A stretch of 64,000 nt of DNA from Cellulophaga lytica DSM 7489 (GCF_000190595.1 NC_015167.1:2035501-2099500), one strand, 5' to 3'. Numbered from the stretch's first letter, positions 26,738-36,569 are shown. Notes: generated by a model from the sequence alone, not told the origin. Made by a program: numbers and translations.

Positions 26738-29578
26738 TTAATGGGCAACTAGCCAGTTGTCTCCTGTTCCTATTTCTACATCTAAAGGAACTGCAAGTGA
26801 GTATGCGTTTTCCATTTCTGTTTTAATAAGTGCTCTTACTTCTTCTAGTTCTGTTTTGTGAGCATCAAAAACAAGTTCATCATGTACTTGTAAAAGCATT
26901 TTTGTTTTAAAATTGCCTCCAGTAAGTTTTTTGTGAATGTTTATCATTGCAATTTTTATAATATCTGCAGCGCTACCTTGTATTGGGGCGTTAACGGCAT
27001 TACGTTCTGCTGCGCTACGTACTACGGCATTTCTAGAGTTAATATCTTTTAAATACCTACGTCTTCCTAAAACTGTTTGTACGTAACCGTTGTCTCTTGC
27101 AAAATCTACCAACTCACTCATGTATTTTTTAAGTTTTGGGTAGGTTTCATAATAAGCATCTATAAGCTCTTTAGATTCTCCTCTGCTTAAATCTGTCTGG
27201 TTGCTTAGTCCAAAAGCAGAAACACCGTAAATAATTCCAAAGTTTACTGTCTTAGCGTTGCTACGTTGCTCTCTTGTAACTTGGTCTAAAGGAACGTTAA
27301 ATACTTTTGAAGCTGTAGAGGCATGAATGTCTTCTCCGTTTTTAAATGCTTCAATCATTGTTGTTTCATCACTTAAAGCTGCAATAATACGTAGTTCTAT
27401 TTGTGAGTAATCTGCTGCAAGTAGTGTGTAGTTTTCATCTCTAGGAACAAACGCTTTGCGTACTTGTCTTCCGCGTTCTGTGCGTATAGGTATGTTTTGT
27501 AAATTAGGGTTGTTACTACTTAGTCTTCCTGTAGCGGCAACTGTTTGCATATAATCTGTGTGTACGCGTCCAGTACTTTCTTCTACTTGGTCTGGTAATG
27601 CGTCAATGTATGTGCTTTTAAGCTTAGCAAGTCCTCTGTATTCTAAAATGTTTTTAATTATCTCATGGTCTTGTGCAAGGTATGATAGTACATCTTCTGC
27701 GGTGGAATACTGACCTGTTTTTGTTTTTTTAGGCTTGTCTACAAGTTTTAGTTTTCCAAAAAGTATTTCTCCTAATTGTTTTGGTGATGCAATATTAAAT
27801 TCTTCCCCAGCGGCTTCATAAATGCTAGTTTCTAGATTTTTAATATCTGTATTTAGCTCTTCAGATAGTGAGTTTAAAAAATCAACATCTAGGTTTATAC
27901 CTTCTAACTCCATATCTGCTAAAACACTTAGTAGTGGAATTTCAATGTCGTTAAATAACTCTTCTGTTTTAGCATCTTTTAACTCTGGTTTAAAATGACT
28001 AGCTAATTGGTAAGTAATGTCTGCATCTTCAACTGCATACTCTGTTTGTTTTTCTATTGGAACTTGGCGCATAGATAATTGATTTTTACCTTTTTTACCA
28101 ATTAATTCTGTAATAGAAATAGGGGTGTAGTTTAAGTATGTTTCTGCTAATACATCCATATTGTGTCTCATATCAGGATTTATTAGATAGTGAGCTAACA
28201 TAGTGTCAAAATATGCTCCTTTAATAATAAGGTTGTATTTGCGTAAAACTTTTATATCATATTTTAAATTCTGACCAATTTTTTCAATTTTTTCATCTTC
28301 AAAAAACGGACGTAATTGCTCTATTAGTTCCTGGGCTTGGTCTTGGTCTTCAGGAAAAGGGATGTAAAAACCTTTACTTGCTTCCCATGAAAAAGCAATT
28401 CCTACTAATTCTGCTGTTAGCGGATTTAACCCTGTTGTTTCTGTGTCAAAACAAACGGATGTTTGTTTCATTAAATTCTGTAAAAACAATTTCATAGCCA
28501 TTCCTGGAGCAACACTTTGGTATATGTGCGGAATGTCTTTACTTGTTTTTCTGCTAGAAAGCTCTTGTTGTACTTGTGTTGCAGAAGCACTACCGCCACC
28601 GCCAAACAATGAAAACTGGCCTGCTCCTGCAGTACTTGTTTTTGCTGTTTTTTTAGATGATTTTTCAGTATTGGTTTCGGAGTTGGTTGTAGTTTCTGTA
28701 GCAAATGTTTTAATAAGGTTATCTGCAAGTCTTCTGAACTCTAATTCTTCAAAAATTTCAGTAACTTTTGGAAGGTCTGGTTGGTCTAATTCATATTCTT
28801 TTTCATTAAAATCTACAGGAACATCTAGCATAATACGAGCTAGCTTTTTAGAGAGTAAGCCTAATTCTTTATTGGCTTCTATCTTTTCTTTCATTTTTCC
28901 TTTTAGTTCGTGGGTATTGTCTAGTAAGTTTTCCATGCTTCCGTAGGTAGCAAGAAACTTTTTAGCTGTTTTTTCTCCAACACCTGGTAGTCCTGGGATG
29001 TTGTCTACAGAGTCTCCCATCATCCCCAAGTAGTCTATAACCTGTTCTGGTCTTTCAATTTCAAACTTTTTTAATACTTCTGGTATTCCCCAAGTTTCAT
29101 ATCCGCCACCAAACATTGGTCTGTACATAAAAATATTTTCAGAAACCAATTGCGCAAAGTCTTTATCTGGTGTAACCATAAACACTTTGTAGTTTTCTTT
29201 TTCTGCTTTTTTGGCAAGTGTGCCTATAATGTCATCTGCCTCATACCCTTCTTTTACAACAACAGGTATGTGCATTGCTTTTAAAATATTTTCTATATAG
29301 GGAATGGCAAGTTTTATGGCTTCTGGTGTGGCATCGCGGTTGGCTTTGTAAGCTTCAAACATTTCTACGCGGTCTACGCTGCCGCCACGATCAAAACATA
29401 CAGCTAAATGGTCTGGTCTTTCTCTTTTTATTACGTCTAATAAAGAGTTTGTAAAACCTAATATTGCTGATGTGTCTAGTCCTTTAGAGTTTATTCTTGG
29501 GTTTTTTATAAATGCATAATATCCTCTAAAAATAAGTGCATATGCATCTAGTAAAAAAAGTCTTTTTTGATCTGCCAT
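26738..29578 (-). CDS. polA: DNA polymerase I
   Basis: Replication and repair polymerase, 946 residues. N-terminal 5' nuclease domain (about 1-290) with FDRGGSVDR, YEADDIIGT and the GLPGVGEKTAKKF hairpin; a Ser/Thr-rich linker (about 295-345); a 3'-5' exonuclease domain with intact catalytic residues (CFDTETTGL, GQNLKYDI, YAVEDADITY), so proofreading is expected; polymerase motifs A (DYSQIELRI), B (RSNAKTVNFGIIYG) and C (QVHDELVFD). Downstream of the asparaginase-like gene by 29 bases, so possibly cotranscribed. Confidence 0.98.
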   Translation of the reverse strand: MADQKRLFLLDAYALIFRGYYAFIKNPRINSKGLDTSAILGFTNSLLDVIKRERPDHLAVCFDRGGSVDRVEMFEAYKANRDATPEAIKLAIPYIENILKAMHIPVVVKEGYEADDIIGTLAKKAEKENYKVFMVTPDKDFAQLVSENIFMYRPMFGGGYETWGIPEVLKKFEIERPEQVIDYLGMMGDSVDNIPGLPGVGEKTAKKFLATYGSMENLLDNTHELKGKMKEKIEANKELGLLSKKLARIMLDVPVDFNEKEYELDQPDLPKVTEIFEELEFRRLADNLIKTFATETTTNSETNTEKSSKKTAKTSTAGAGQFSLFGGGGSASATQVQQELSSRKTSKDIPHIYQSVAPGMAMKLFLQNLMKQTSVCFDTETTGLNPLTAELVGIAFSWEASKGFYIPFPEDQDQAQELIEQLRPFFEDEKIEKIGQNLKYDIKVLRKYNLIIKGAYFDTMLAHYLINPDMRHNMDVLAETYLNYTPISITELIGKKGKNQLSMRQVPIEKQTEYAVEDADITYQLASHFKPELKDAKTEELFNDIEIPLLSVLADMELEGINLDVDFLNSLSEELNTDIKNLETSIYEAAGEEFNIASPKQLGEILFGKLKLVDKPKKTKTGQYSTAEDVLSYLAQDHEIIKNILEYRGLAKLKSTYIDALPDQVEESTGRVHTDYMQTVAATGRLSSNNPNLQNIPIRTERGRQVRKAFVPRDENYTLLAADYSQIELRIIAALSDETTMIEAFKNGEDIHASTASKVFNVPLDQVTREQRSNAKTVNFGIIYGVSAFGLSNQTDLSRGESKELIDAYYETYPKLKKYMSELVDFARDNGYVQTVLGRRRYLKDINSRNAVVRSAAERNAVNAPIQGSAADIIKIAMINIHKKLTGGNFKTKMLLQVHDELVFDAHKTELEEVRALIKTEMENAYSLAVPLDVEIGTGDNWLVAH

Positions 29579-29607
29579 TTTATAATCTTAATTAAGTGTC
29601 AAAACTA

Positions 29608-30618
29608 CTAATTGTTGTTTTGTATTTCATCTTTCTTGTAAAAAGAATTTACTTGTTCATTGGTATTGCTGTCTTTTGTTGTTTTACGGTATGTAAAACC
29701 AGGGTGTACGCAATAACCACCTGTTTCTCCTTTTTTATTCATTGCTAAAAAGCCAATCTGAAAATCTTCACGGTTTTTATTTTTAGCCATTATTCTTTTT
29801 ACACCTTCTTCACAGGCTTCTTGAGGAGATTTACCTTGTCTCATTAACTCTACAATTAAAAAGCTACCTACGGTTTTAATAACTTCTTCTCCAACACCGG
29901 TAGCAGTTGCGCCACCAACCTCATTATCTACAAATAAGCCAGCGCCTATTATTGGAGAATCTCCAATGCGTCCACCAACTTTGTATGCCATGCCGCTAGT
30001 GGTGCAAGCTCCAGAAATGTCGCCATTTTTATCCATAGCTAACATGCCAATAGTGTCGTGGTTTTCTATGTTAATTATAGTTTCGTATTTAGAAGTTTTC
30101 TTCCATTCCAGCCAATCCTTTTTAGATTTTTCTGTAAGTAAGTTTTCTTTTTTAAATCCTTGTTCATAAGCAAATTGTTCTGCTCCTTTACCAGCTAAAA
30201 TTATATGAGGTGTTTCTTCCATAACCTTACGTGCTACAGATACCGGGTGTACAATATTTTGTAAATAAACTACAGAGCCGCAATTGCCATCTTTATCCAT
30301 AATGCAGGCGTCTAATGTTACATTGCCGTCTCGGTCTGGTCTGCCGCCTAAACCTACTGTATTATTGTTAGCGTCTGCTTCTTCAACCATTACACCTTGC
30401 TCAACAGCATCTAAAGAGTTTCCGCCTTTGGCTAAAACTTCCCAGGCTTTATCATTTGCATTTTTAAAATTCCATGTACAAATAGCAATAGGCTTTACCG
30501 TTGCTGCTTCAGTATTAGATGTAATTGTTTTTTTCTGGTCACAAGATGCTAACAATGGAGCGGAAATGATACCGGCTGTACTTAAAGATGAATTTTTTAA
30601 AAACTTTCTTCGTTTCAT
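29608..30618 (-). CDS. N4-(beta-N-acetylglucosaminyl)-L-asparaginase-like Ntn hydrolase
   Basis: A 336-residue member of the glycosylasparaginase family, which cleaves the amide between GlcNAc and asparagine after autocatalytic cleavage exposes a threonine. The nucleophile is the T of HDTIGMLAMD (about 190); SGACTTSGMAYKVGGRIGDSPIIGAG and DNEVGGATATGVGE shape the active site. The N-terminus MKRRKFLK is a twin-arginine signal and LLASC is a lipobox, so it is likely folded in the cytoplasm and exported by Tat as a lipoprotein. This suits breakdown of glycoproteins outside the cell. Starts 35 bases from the divergent cutC. Confidence 0.9.
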   Translation of the reverse strand: MKRRKFLKNSSLSTAGIISAPLLASCDQKKTITSNTEAATVKPIAICTWNFKNANDKAWEVLAKGGNSLDAVEQGVMVEEADANNNTVGLGGRPDRDGNVTLDACIMDKDGNCGSVVYLQNIVHPVSVARKVMEETPHIILAGKGAEQFAYEQGFKKENLLTEKSKKDWLEWKKTSKYETIINIENHDTIGMLAMDKNGDISGACTTSGMAYKVGGRIGDSPIIGAGLFVDNEVGGATATGVGEEVIKTVGSFLIVELMRQGKSPQEACEEGVKRIMAKNKNREDFQIGFLAMNKKGETGGYCVHPGFTYRKTTKDSNTNEQVNSFYKKDEIQNNN

Positions 30619-30653
30619 AATAGTAGGTTAACTAATTTTAGGCTTTAAATATA

Positions 30654-31388
30654 ATGAATATGATTTTAGAAGTGTGCGCAAATTCATTGGAATCTGCTAT
30701 AAATGCAGAAAAAGCAGGTGCTACCAGAATAGAGTTGTGTGTAGAACTTGGTGTTGGTGGTGTAACGCCTTCATATGGTCTTATTAAAGCTGTGCTAAAT
30801 GCGGTGAATATACCTGTGCACGTATTGATTAGGCCTAGAAGTGGAGATTTTACATATTCAGATTCTGAATTTGAAGTAATGAAACAAGATATTGCTTTAT
30901 GTGTACAGTTGGGTTGTGCGGGTATTGTTACAGGTGTTTTGCTTAAAAATTTTCTGTTAGATGAAGAAAGAACTCAAATTTTAATTAATGAGGCAAAGAC
31001 TTTGCAATTTACTTTTCATAGAGCTTTTGATTGGCTTAAGAATCCAGAAGAAGCATTTTTAACATTGCAAAGTATGGGTGTTAATTATGTGTTGTCATCC
31101 GGGCAAAAAGCTTCGGCTTTATTGGGTATTCCTTTGCTCTCTAAATTAAACAAAAAAGGATCAACCTGTGTGATAATGCCAGGGGGCGGATTAAGAGTAG
31201 ATAATATTATCAATTTTAAAAATGAAGGGTTTAAAGCATTGCATATGTCAGGTACTATTTTTTGTAAAACCTTAGATGAAGATGTGCCTTTACCTATGAT
31301 TTCTAATTCTTTTTTGGTAGAAAATCAAATTGCAACATCTAGTGTAGAGGTTATAAAACAAGTGGTTGCTTTGTTAAATAACTCTTAA
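30654..31388 (+). CDS. cutC: CutC-family protein
   Basis: A 244-residue TIM-barrel protein of the CutC family, linked by early work to copper homeostasis, though its activity is unsettled. Family motifs: LEVCANSLESAINAEKAGATRIELC (5-29), GGVTPSYGLI, HVLIRPRSGDFTYS and FHRAFDWLKNPEEAF. A second ATG two codons downstream could also serve as the start. It is divergent from the asparaginase-like gene with a very short shared upstream region and stands alone on its strand. Confidence 0.93.
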   Translation: MNMILEVCANSLESAINAEKAGATRIELCVELGVGGVTPSYGLIKAVLNAVNIPVHVLIRPRSGDFTYSDSEFEVMKQDIALCVQLGCAGIVTGVLLKNFLLDEERTQILINEAKTLQFTFHRAFDWLKNPEEAFLTLQSMGVNYVLSSGQKASALLGIPLLSKLNKKGSTCVIMPGGGLRVDNIINFKNEGFKALHMSGTIFCKTLDEDVPLPMISNSFLVENQIATSSVEVIKQVVALLNNS

Positions 31389-31414
31389 ATAGGTGTTTCT
31401 CTTTAACAAACAAA

Positions 31415-31422
31415 TACCTTTG
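31415..31422 (+). promoter_or_regulatory. Putative -7 promoter box of the metallophosphoesterase gene
   Basis: TACCTTTG matches TAnnTTTG exactly and ends 16 bases before the ATG, separated by an A-rich stretch. Confidence 0.5.
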
Positions 31423-31438
31423 CAAAAAAAAATAGATT

Positions 31439-32665
31439 ATGCTTCGTTGGATTATTTTTGTCCTAATTTATTCGGTTTTGGGGTTTTATGCTTTTCAGGC
31501 ATTAAAAACAGCAACTAAAGTTAATTGGCTGCATTACCTTTATATTGGGGTGTCACTTTTGGCTGTTATCAATTTTATTTACCAATTTAGTGTGGGTAAT
31601 GAAGGTAGGGTTATTAGTATTTCTATGAGCTATGCTTTTGGCTTTTTATTAAGTGTAATGGCATTTAATTTAGTGCTTATTATTTTTCTTTTTTCTGAAG
31701 ATATTATTCGTTTTTTAGCAGGGCTTTATACTAAATTTTTTGGAACATCTAAAGAGTTTGTGTTGCCTAGTCGAAGACGTTTTTTAAGTTTAATAGGTTT
31801 AGGCTTGGCTTCTTTGCCGTTTGGAGCTTTGCTTTATGGTATGGCTAAAGGGAAATATAATTTTAAAGTTTTAAAGTATGAATTGGCTTTTGATGATTTG
31901 CCAGATGCTTTTAATGGATATCAAATTACACAAATATCAGACGTACATAGTGGTAGTTTTGATGATGAAGAGAAAATAAAATATGCTATTAATTTAATTA
32001 ATGAGCAAAAGAGTGATGTTTTATTATTTACTGGTGATATGGTGAATAATATAGCAGATGAAATGGAGCCTTGGAAAGATATTTTTTCTAAGCTTGAAGC
32101 AAAAGATGGTAAGTACTCTGTATTGGGTAATCATGATTATGGTGATTATGTTAACTGGGATTCTGATGAGCTAAAAGAAGCTAATTTAGATAAGTTAAAA
32201 GAGATACAGAAAGAGATTGGTTTTGATTTACTTTTAAATGATAGTAGATTTCTGCAAAAAGGGAGTGATAAAATAGCTTTAGTTGGAGTAGAAAACTGGG
32301 GTGTTGGTGGATTTAAAAAAGCAGGAGATTTAAAAAAGGCTACTGCAAATGTAGGTAAAGATGATTTTAAAATATTGATGAGTCATGATCCTTCTCACTG
32401 GGAGCATGAGGTTATTAATGATGATTACCATTATCACTTAACGTTAAGTGGACATACGCACGGAATGCAGTTTGGAATTGAAATTCCTGGCTGGATAAAA
32501 TGGAGTCCCATTAAATGGAGATACCGCTATTGGGCGGGTATATACAAAGAAATGGGGCAGTATATAAATGTTAATCGTGGTTTTGGCTTTTTGGGCTATC
32601 CGGGTAGGGTAGGTATATGGCCAGAGATTACGGTAATTACACTTAAAAAGAAAGAGTTGGCTTAG
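31439..32665 (+). CDS. Membrane-anchored metallophosphoesterase
   Basis: A 408-residue protein with four or so N-terminal membrane helices (about 1-20, 30-48, 62-92, 112-132) and a calcineurin-type phosphoesterase domain (about 150-400). Metal-binding motifs in order: QISDVHSGS, FTGDMVNN, LGNHDYG, MSHDPSHW and LSGHTHGMQFG. YaeI-like enzymes with similar domains act on lipid pyrophosphates such as UDP-diacylglucosamine, but here the membrane part is larger and the substrate cannot be told from sequence. Single gene with its own promoter box. Confidence 0.9.
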   Translation: MLRWIIFVLIYSVLGFYAFQALKTATKVNWLHYLYIGVSLLAVINFIYQFSVGNEGRVISISMSYAFGFLLSVMAFNLVLIIFLFSEDIIRFLAGLYTKFFGTSKEFVLPSRRRFLSLIGLGLASLPFGALLYGMAKGKYNFKVLKYELAFDDLPDAFNGYQITQISDVHSGSFDDEEKIKYAINLINEQKSDVLLFTGDMVNNIADEMEPWKDIFSKLEAKDGKYSVLGNHDYGDYVNWDSDELKEANLDKLKEIQKEIGFDLLLNDSRFLQKGSDKIALVGVENWGVGGFKKAGDLKKATANVGKDDFKILMSHDPSHWEHEVINDDYHYHLTLSGHTHGMQFGIEIPGWIKWSPIKWRYRYWAGIYKEMGQYINVNRGFGFLGYPGRVGIWPEITVITLKKKELA

Positions 32666-32725
32666 TTTTGCGACTGCATTAGTGGTAAAAAAATGGCTTA
32701 AACTGTATAATTTAACAATTTTTCT

Positions 32726-32733
32726 TACTTTTG
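32726..32733 (+). promoter_or_regulatory. Putative -7 promoter box of the thioredoxin-like gene
   Basis: TACTTTTG matches TAnnTTTG exactly and ends 23 bases before the ATG. Confidence 0.5.
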
Positions 32734-32756
32734 ATTAACAACCCAAAGATTTATTT

Positions 32757-33053
32757 ATGTCTAAATTTGGAGAACTAATAGATTTACAAGTACCTGTATT
32801 GCTAGATTTCTATGCGGAATGGAATGAGCAATCATCACAAATGCACCCTGTTTTAAGGGATGTAGCTGCGGCTTTAGGTGATAAAGGTAAAATTATTAAA
32901 ATTGATGTAGATAAAAATAAAGAGCTTGCGCAGGCATTGCGTGTAAAAGGCTTACCTACATTAATGATCTACAAAAATGGCGAAATGGTTTGGCGCCAAA
33001 GCGGAGAGCAAGATGCAAATACACTTATTGCGTTGCTTAAAGAATACCTATAA
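32757..33053 (+). CDS. Thioredoxin-fold protein lacking the CxxC active site
   Basis: A 98-residue protein with a full thioredoxin fold: DFYAEW at strand 2, IIKIDVDKNKELAQAL at strand 3, the cis-proline loop VKGLPTLMIYKNGEMVWRQSG, and the C-terminal helix. At the place of the usual WCGPCKMM there is WNEQSSQM, so both redox cysteines are absent and there is no cysteine anywhere in the protein. It cannot be a thiol-disulfide reductase; a binding or chaperone role is inference. Single gene. Confidence 0.85.
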   Translation: MSKFGELIDLQVPVLLDFYAEWNEQSSQMHPVLRDVAAALGDKGKIIKIDVDKNKELAQALRVKGLPTLMIYKNGEMVWRQSGEQDANTLIALLKEYL

Positions 33054-33080
33054 AAAATAGTAATTATATTTTATTATGAT

Positions 33081-33115
33081 ATAAACTAACACAAGTTATT
33101 CTTGTGTTAGTTTAT
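33081..33115. repeat. Perfect 15-bp inverted repeat across the end of the DUF2723 gene
   Basis: ATAAACTAACACAAG (33081-33095) pairs with CTTGTGTTAGTTTAT (33101-33115) around a five-base loop. Its right arm contains the stop codon and the last two codons of the minus-strand DUF2723 gene. There is no clear T run on either side, so it is either a weak terminator for both convergent genes or an mRNA 3' end stabiliser. Confidence 0.7.
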
Positions 33116-36100
33116 GCTATCTTCTAGTACAGTAGCACTTGTGTCTACTGTACTAGAGTCTGGTAAATCTGGATCTGACATTGGCAGTTCTTCAGGGGTT
33201 TCTTCCTGTATTAGTCTTCTGGATCTGTTAAAATGTGAAAACTTGTTTAAGAACTCAGTAGCAATCAATTCTTCTTGCTCGGCTAACTTGGTCTCATTAT
33301 TAGATTTAAGTATATCTATAAGTCTAAAATAGCTTTCAAGGTCTCCTAAGATATCATTTTCTCTAACGTATTGTTGACTTAGATCTAATGTGTTGTAGTA
33401 TGCTAAGTTTTCTTGATACTTAGTTTTTAGCTGAGCAAATAAATCTTTTGCTTTTTGTGTTTCGCCAACTTTAAAATATCCATCTACAAAAGGCTCTACA
33501 AAGGCGTAGTACCCAAAATAGTCTACAGGCATATTGGTAACAGCAATGTCTATAATGTCTTTTGCTTTTTCTATTTTGTTTTCTTCAATAAGTTGTTCTG
33601 CAAGTCTTGCAAGGTTACCTCTAAAGCTAATAGATTGCGATCTTGTTTGAGGGTCGTGGTAAATATCAGAACTTCCAGAATTACCCCATTCCCATTTTTT
33701 AACAATGCTATACATTAACTCGCTATCTATGCGCCCCATATCATAAGGGTTTGCATTTTTAGTTTTAATTGGCACCAATTTGTATGCTAAGCCATCTAGT
33801 TGTAAGTAATCTTTCATCCAAATGTATTCGCCGTTATCAAAACTACCACCAGAGAAATATATAGGTCTTTTCCAGTCGTTGTTAGCTAGTAAGTCTAGCA
33901 TTAGTAAACGGTTTTTACTTAATGAACCTGGTAAGTCAATATCTATATAATCTACAATTAAATCTTCGTCTTCAGGTTTTACCAATCCGCTTTCTAAAAC
34001 ATTTTTCTTGTTTACTGGTACGCGTATTTTATTGGTAGGGTAATAAATTAAATCTAAAAGATTATCTGGATACTGACTAAGGTCTGCGCCTTGCCTTTGG
34101 TAAAGATATCTAAGTTTATTCTGTGGTTTGTCACTGGCAATCCAGTTCATAAAATCTTTAATATCTAACCTTTTGTCTTTAAATTGCTCTAGTGGGTTTC
34201 CGTAGATAACATCTCTAGAGCCAAATCTGTATTTTTCATGTGTTAGCTGAGATGGTATAGGGTCACTTGTGTAAGCTTTCTTTTTCATTTGGTCTATGTA
34301 CCAATCTGTAGCAAATAAACTAGTGTTAATAATACGTACATCTGTACGGTAACCTTCAATTTCTTGTAGGTACCATAGCGGAAAAGTGTCATTGTCTCCA
34401 ATAGTAAATAAAATTGCTCCTGCATCTTCTTGCGTAGAGTCTAAGTAAGACCTTGCAGTACTGTTTGCGGTAAACCTGTTAGATCTATCATGATCATCCC
34501 AGTTTTGAAAGGCCATAAGTGTTGGTACAGCTAATAGGCAGACAATAGTAATTATTGGAGCAATAATTTTTGCAGAGGTTATTTTTTTTAGTTCGTCATA
34601 CAAGCCAGCAACTCCTATGCCAATCCAAATTGCAAATACGTAAAAAGACCCAACTAAAGAGTAGTCTCTTTCTCTAGGTTGAAATATGGCAGGATTAGTG
34701 TAAAACTGAATGGCTAAACCAGTGAATAAAAAGAATACTAATAGGGTCCAAAATTGTTTAGGGTCTTTTTTTATTTGAAAAAGAATACCAATAATTCCTA
34801 ATATAAGAGGTAGGAAGAAGTATGTGTTTCTTCCTTTGTTGTTTAAAATATCACTTGGCAAATTATCTTGGCTGCCTACTAGGTGGTTATCTATAAAGCT
34901 TATACCGCTAATCCAGTTACCATGGTTGTTGTATCTTCCTTGTACGTCATCTTGTTTACCAACAAAATTCCACATAAAGTAACGCCAGTACATATATCCA
35001 AACTGAAAATCCATCATATATTTAATGTTGTCCCATATGCTTGGTGGTATAACCTCTATGTAGCCTTCGCTATTAGCTTCTCTTAAAAATCCAATATATT
35101 GCTCTGTTCCTATTTCACCTGTAGCGTGACCGTCTTTTAGTTGTCTAGAGATGTCTCTTAAGTTTTGATTGCCTAAATATTTAGGTTTTATTTTAAAATC
35201 TAATGCGCCATAGTATTTCATATAGTTTTCGGCATTTTCTCTAGACCACATTCTAGGTAAAAAACCTGTGTGATTTTTATCTGCTCCTTGGTCTGCATCT
35301 TTGTAGTTGTTTACAATTATGTACTTGCCAAGTTTTAGATCTTTTTCGTATTTTGGTTTACCATCTTTAGGTTCTCCTCCAGAAGAAAAAGCATCAGAAT
35401 AATATGCGCCATATATAGGACTGTCTACACCAGGGTATTGTTCTCTGTTATAGTATGCTAGTAATGATCTTGCGTCAGATGGATCGTTTTCATTAATAAC
35501 TACATTTGCATTCGCACGTATTGGAAGCATTAGCCAGGTAGAGAATCCTAGAAATAAAAACATTAAACACAAAACAATAGTGTTTGCAGTTTTAAAGTTA
35601 TTTTTCCTGGTGTAATTTAAGCCAAAAGCAAATGCGCAAATAAAAATTATACCCATTATAATAGAACCAGAGTTAAATGGTAGGCCTATGTTATTAATAA
35701 AGAAAACTTCACTCCAACCAAAAAGCTTTAAAACGTATGTTAGAGAAAATTTGTAGACTAACATTAAAACGGCAATTACTGCAATGTTGGCAATTAAAAA
35801 GTTTTTAATTGTAGTCTCTTTGTATTTTTTAAAGTAAAATAATAGTCCTACTGTAGGTATAGCTAAAAAACCCATAAACTGTATACCAAATGTAAGTCCT
35901 ACAACAAAAGAGATCATAATAATCCATCTGTTTCCTCTAGGTTGGTCTAGTTCATCAACCCACTTAAGGCCCAGCCATAAAAGTAAGGCCATTATAAAGC
36001 TGGCCATAGCGTAAACTTCTGTCTCTACAGCGTTAAACCAAAAACTATCAGAAAAAGTAAAAGCTAAAGAGCCAACTAAGCCGCTACCTAATATTGCAAT

Positions 36101-36460
36101 GGCTTTACTGTTTGTTAAAACACTATTAGCTTCTTTAAGTATAAGTTTCTTTGCTAAATTGGTTATAGACCAAAACATAAACAAAATTGTAAAGGCGCTA
36201 GATGCTCCTGAAACAAAATTAACCATACTAGCAATTTGTGTTTTGTCTGTTGCAAACATTGCAAAAAATGCGCCTATTATTTGTAGTAATGGAGCTCCAG
36301 GAGGGTGTCCTACCTGTAGTTTTGCAGAAGTAGCAATGTATTCCCCAGCATCCCAAAAGCTACTTGTAGGTTCTACAGTTATTAGATAAGTAATAAATGC
36401 AATTAAAAAGGCTACCCAGCCAAGGATGGTATCCCATTTTTTAAAATTGTTAGAGAACAT
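33107..36460 (-). CDS. DUF2723 (TMEM260-like) multi-pass membrane glycosyltransferase-like protein
   Basis: A 1117-residue protein. The N-terminal 650 residues hold about 12-13 membrane helices with the family start LITVEPTSSFWDAGEYIATSAKLQVGHPPGAPL (the acidic DAGE in the first outside loop is the likely catalytic region, as in GT-C enzymes). A large soluble part follows, with helical, TPR-like segments toward the C-terminus and an acidic Ser/Pro-rich tail. Eukaryotic TMEM260 is a protein O-mannosyltransferase; in Bacteroidota such proteins may take part in protein O-glycosylation, which is inference here. Single gene. Confidence 0.85.
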   Translation of the reverse strand: MFSNNFKKWDTILGWVAFLIAFITYLITVEPTSSFWDAGEYIATSAKLQVGHPPGAPLLQIIGAFFAMFATDKTQIASMVNFVSGASSAFTILFMFWSITNLAKKLILKEANSVLTNSKAIAILGSGLVGSLAFTFSDSFWFNAVETEVYAMASFIMALLLWLGLKWVDELDQPRGNRWIIMISFVVGLTFGIQFMGFLAIPTVGLLFYFKKYKETTIKNFLIANIAVIAVLMLVYKFSLTYVLKLFGWSEVFFINNIGLPFNSGSIIMGIIFICAFAFGLNYTRKNNFKTANTIVLCLMFLFLGFSTWLMLPIRANANVVINENDPSDARSLLAYYNREQYPGVDSPIYGAYYSDAFSSGGEPKDGKPKYEKDLKLGKYIIVNNYKDADQGADKNHTGFLPRMWSRENAENYMKYYGALDFKIKPKYLGNQNLRDISRQLKDGHATGEIGTEQYIGFLREANSEGYIEVIPPSIWDNIKYMMDFQFGYMYWRYFMWNFVGKQDDVQGRYNNHGNWISGISFIDNHLVGSQDNLPSDILNNKGRNTYFFLPLILGIIGILFQIKKDPKQFWTLLVFFLFTGLAIQFYTNPAIFQPRERDYSLVGSFYVFAIWIGIGVAGLYDELKKITSAKIIAPIITIVCLLAVPTLMAFQNWDDHDRSNRFTANSTARSYLDSTQEDAGAILFTIGDNDTFPLWYLQEIEGYRTDVRIINTSLFATDWYIDQMKKKAYTSDPIPSQLTHEKYRFGSRDVIYGNPLEQFKDKRLDIKDFMNWIASDKPQNKLRYLYQRQGADLSQYPDNLLDLIYYPTNKIRVPVNKKNVLESGLVKPEDEDLIVDYIDIDLPGSLSKNRLLMLDLLANNDWKRPIYFSGGSFDNGEYIWMKDYLQLDGLAYKLVPIKTKNANPYDMGRIDSELMYSIVKKWEWGNSGSSDIYHDPQTRSQSISFRGNLARLAEQLIEENKIEKAKDIIDIAVTNMPVDYFGYYAFVEPFVDGYFKVGETQKAKDLFAQLKTKYQENLAYYNTLDLSQQYVRENDILGDLESYFRLIDILKSNNETKLAEQEELIATEFLNKFSHFNRSRRLIQEETPEELPMSDPDLPDSSTVDTSATVLEDSIN

Positions 36461-36569
36461 ACGGTTTTTTTTGTTTATGAATTAAGGCGAATTTAGTAAT
36501 AAATTGAGATATGAGAGATAAAATTTTATAAAGGTTTAACAAAGTTTAAAAATTTTTTTAAAAAATGTT

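Noticed and set aside
28443-28946. Open frame of about 165 codons on the plus strand inside polA
   Set aside because: Covers the Ser/Thr linker and exonuclease start of polA in antisense; composition and lack of motifs point to a shadow frame.
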